DNA of 6,860 nt from QYOJ01 sp964449285. Lineage in GTDB: Bacteria; Bacteroidota; Bacteroidia; Bacteroidales; FEN-979. A program made the translations under genes and the position numbers. Position 1 is the first letter of the stretch; each line of letters begins with the position of its first letter. The notes beneath the pieces are model-generated. The model was not told the origin of the DNA and did no database searches. It was given only the letters and a program-made list of their open reading frames with translations. Below are positions 5,536 to 6,860 of the stretch, in pieces. Where the stretch lies: contig CAYUZX010000098.1 in NCBI GenBank assembly GCA_964449285.1, positions 1 through 6,860 of the forward strand, read 5' to 3'.

Positions 5536-6860
5536 ATGGCAAAAAAGATTGCGAAGGAGAAAAAGATCTTCGTACTAGACACCAGCGTCATCCTGTATAA
5601 TCACAATGCACTCAATAATTTTGAGGATAACGATGTAGCAATCCCCATCACTGTGCTGGAGGAGCTTGATAACTTCAAAAAAGGAAACGATATCATCAAC
5701 TTTGAAGCCCGTGAATTTATCCGGATCCTGGATAAGCTTTCGAATCGGTCTACCCTCACCCGGTGGATCTCGCTGAAAAACCAGAAAGGTGGTAAGTTCA
5801 AGGTAGTGATGAATGAGAAGAGCGAATTGGACGCCAATAAGGTTTTCGGGGAGCATAAACCCGACCATAACATCCTGAACGCCGCATTGATCATGATCCA
5901 GGAGAATCCCGGGAAAAATGTGATTCTGGTCTCCAAAGACATCAATCTCCGGCTGAAAGCAAAAGCCCTCAATATTCAGGCAGAGGATTATCAAACTGGG
6001 AAGATCAAAGACCTGGAAACCCTCTATTCGGGGAAAACGTTGATTGAAAATATCGAGAAACCGGTGATTGACATGATCTATGAAAACGGTTTCTGCCTTC
6101 CCGAAGATGTTGGTGTTATCAGGCCAATTGCTAACCACTACTTCATCTTGAAGAATGGGAAAAGCTCTGTACTGGCTTATTACAATCCTTTATCAGGGCA
6201 TATTGAGAAACTAGAGAAACATTCCTGCTACCGGATAACACCCCGCAATGCAGAGCAAGTCTTTGCATTGCATGCCATCCTTAACCCGGAGGTCAAACTG
6301 GTTACGCTGCAGGGGATCGCCGGAACTGGCAAAACGCTTCTGGCTCTGGCCGGATCTCTGGAACAGAAACGGAATTTCAAGCAGATCTACCTGGCACGAC
6401 CCATTGTTCCGCTAAGTAATAAGGATATCGGATACCTTCCGGGAGACATCAAATCGAAGTTGAATCCATACATGGAGCCCCTGTGGGACAACCTGAAGTT
6501 CATTCAGAACCAATATGGGGAAAAAGACAAAGAGTATAAAGCAATCACAGATGCAATCGACAAAGAGAAGCTTACGATCACCCCGCTGGCTTATATTCGT
6601 GGGCGTAGTATCTCTAATGTCTTCTTCATTGTGGACGAGGCGCAGAACCTCACACCTCATGAAGTAAAAACCATTATCACACGGGCTGGAGAAAACACCA
6701 AGATCATTTTTACCGGTGATATTTACCAGATCGACACTCCTTACCTGGATGCCCAGAGTAATGGTCTATCGACACTGATCGACAGGATCAAACACAACCC
6801 CATCTATGCACATATCCGACTGGAAAAAGGGGAGCGGTCGGAATTGGCGAACCTGGCAAA
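5536..6860 (+). CDS. PIN-PhoH family protein (PhoH2/YlaK-like ATPase with N-terminal PIN nuclease domain), last codons outside window
   Basis: An open frame of 441 codons from the ATG at 5536 to the window edge. The N-terminal PIN domain (about 8-145) starts FVLDTSVIL and keeps the four acidic metal-binding positions: D15, E43, D110 (in KPDHNIL) and D135 (VSKDINL). The C-terminal PhoH domain (about 235-441) has Walker A GIAGTGKT at 260-267 and Walker B VFFIVDEAQ at 362-370, followed by the arginine-containing TRAGENTKIIFTGD region. Characterised mycobacterial PhoH2 proteins with this fusion are ATP-dependent RNA helicases with RNase activity, so a cytoplasmic role in RNA processing or turnover is the best inference. 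It is not phosphate transport, despite the historical name. The final in-window residues, GERSELANLA, match the typical family end, so only a few codons should be missing. The 100-base upstream region is AT-rich with no Shine-Dalgarno and no convincing promoter. No antitoxin-like gene precedes it. Confidence 0.95.
   Translation, partial: MAKKIAKEKKIFVLDTSVILYNHNALNNFEDNDVAIPITVLEELDNFKKGNDIINFEAREFIRILDKLSNRSTLTRWISLKNQKGGKFKVVMNEKSELDANKVFGEHKPDHNILNAALIMIQENPGKNVILVSKDINLRLKAKALNIQAEDYQTGKIKDLETLYSGKTLIENIEKPVIDMIYENGFCLPEDVGVIRPIANHYFILKNGKSSVLAYYNPLSGHIEKLEKHSCYRITPRNAEQVFALHAILNPEVKLVTLQGIAGTGKTLLALAGSLEQKRNFKQIYLARPIVPLSNKDIGYLPGDIKSKLNPYMEPLWDNLKFIQNQYGEKDKEYKAITDAIDKEKLTITPLAYIRGRSISNVFFIVDEAQNLTPHEVKTIITRAGENTKIIFTGDIYQIDTPYLDAQSNGLSTLIDRIKHNPIYAHIRLEKGERSELANLA

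Noticed and set aside
5575..6138. Minus-strand open frame of 187 codons opposite the PIN domain
   Set aside because: The plus strand encodes a complete, motif-bearing PIN-PhoH protein through this region; the opposite frame has no recognisable features.

Overview
The window looks like a piece of a draft or metagenome-assembled chromosome from the phylum Bacteroidota, probably an environmental Bacteroidales-type organism (inference). The reasons are: start codons without a Shine-Dalgarno sequence; several promoter-like matches to the Bacteroidota -7 consensus TAnnTTTG; a decayed secreted beta-propeller gene of a type I associate with Bacteroidota type IX secretion substrates; and a PIN-PhoH gene and DNA polymerase I that fit the group. 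A run of 100 N interrupts the window.

Layout. Left edge, minus strand: the first 17 codons of an exported protein (1-52) with its own -7-like box (91-98). 142-1251, minus: a ROK-family sugar kinase. 1252-1520: a spacer made almost entirely of 8-nt and 7-nt tandem repeats, plus an assembly gap. An identical 55-bp sequence lies on both sides of the Ns, so the true spacer is probably only about 114 bp. 1521-4406, minus: a full-length three-domain DNA polymerase I with all three activities apparently intact. Its linker between the 5' nuclease and the proofreading domain carries about 160 bp of heptanucleotide-repeat DNA, in frame. 4407-4565: a divergent promoter region. 4566-5516, plus: a broken secreted Asp-box/beta-propeller gene with an amber codon at the signal-peptide cleavage site and a lost 3' end. 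5536 to the right edge, plus: a PIN-PhoH ATPase that is complete except for its last few codons.

No pathway links the genes. polA and the ROK kinase lie head-to-tail and could be co-transcribed. The pseudogene and phoH-like gene are transcribed the other way.

I found no defence system, CRISPR array, insertion sequence, tRNA or rRNA, and no clearly new multi-gene system. The most notable signals are the heptamer repeats (between genes and inside polA), the amber codon at the signal-peptide boundary, and the probably artefactual gap.
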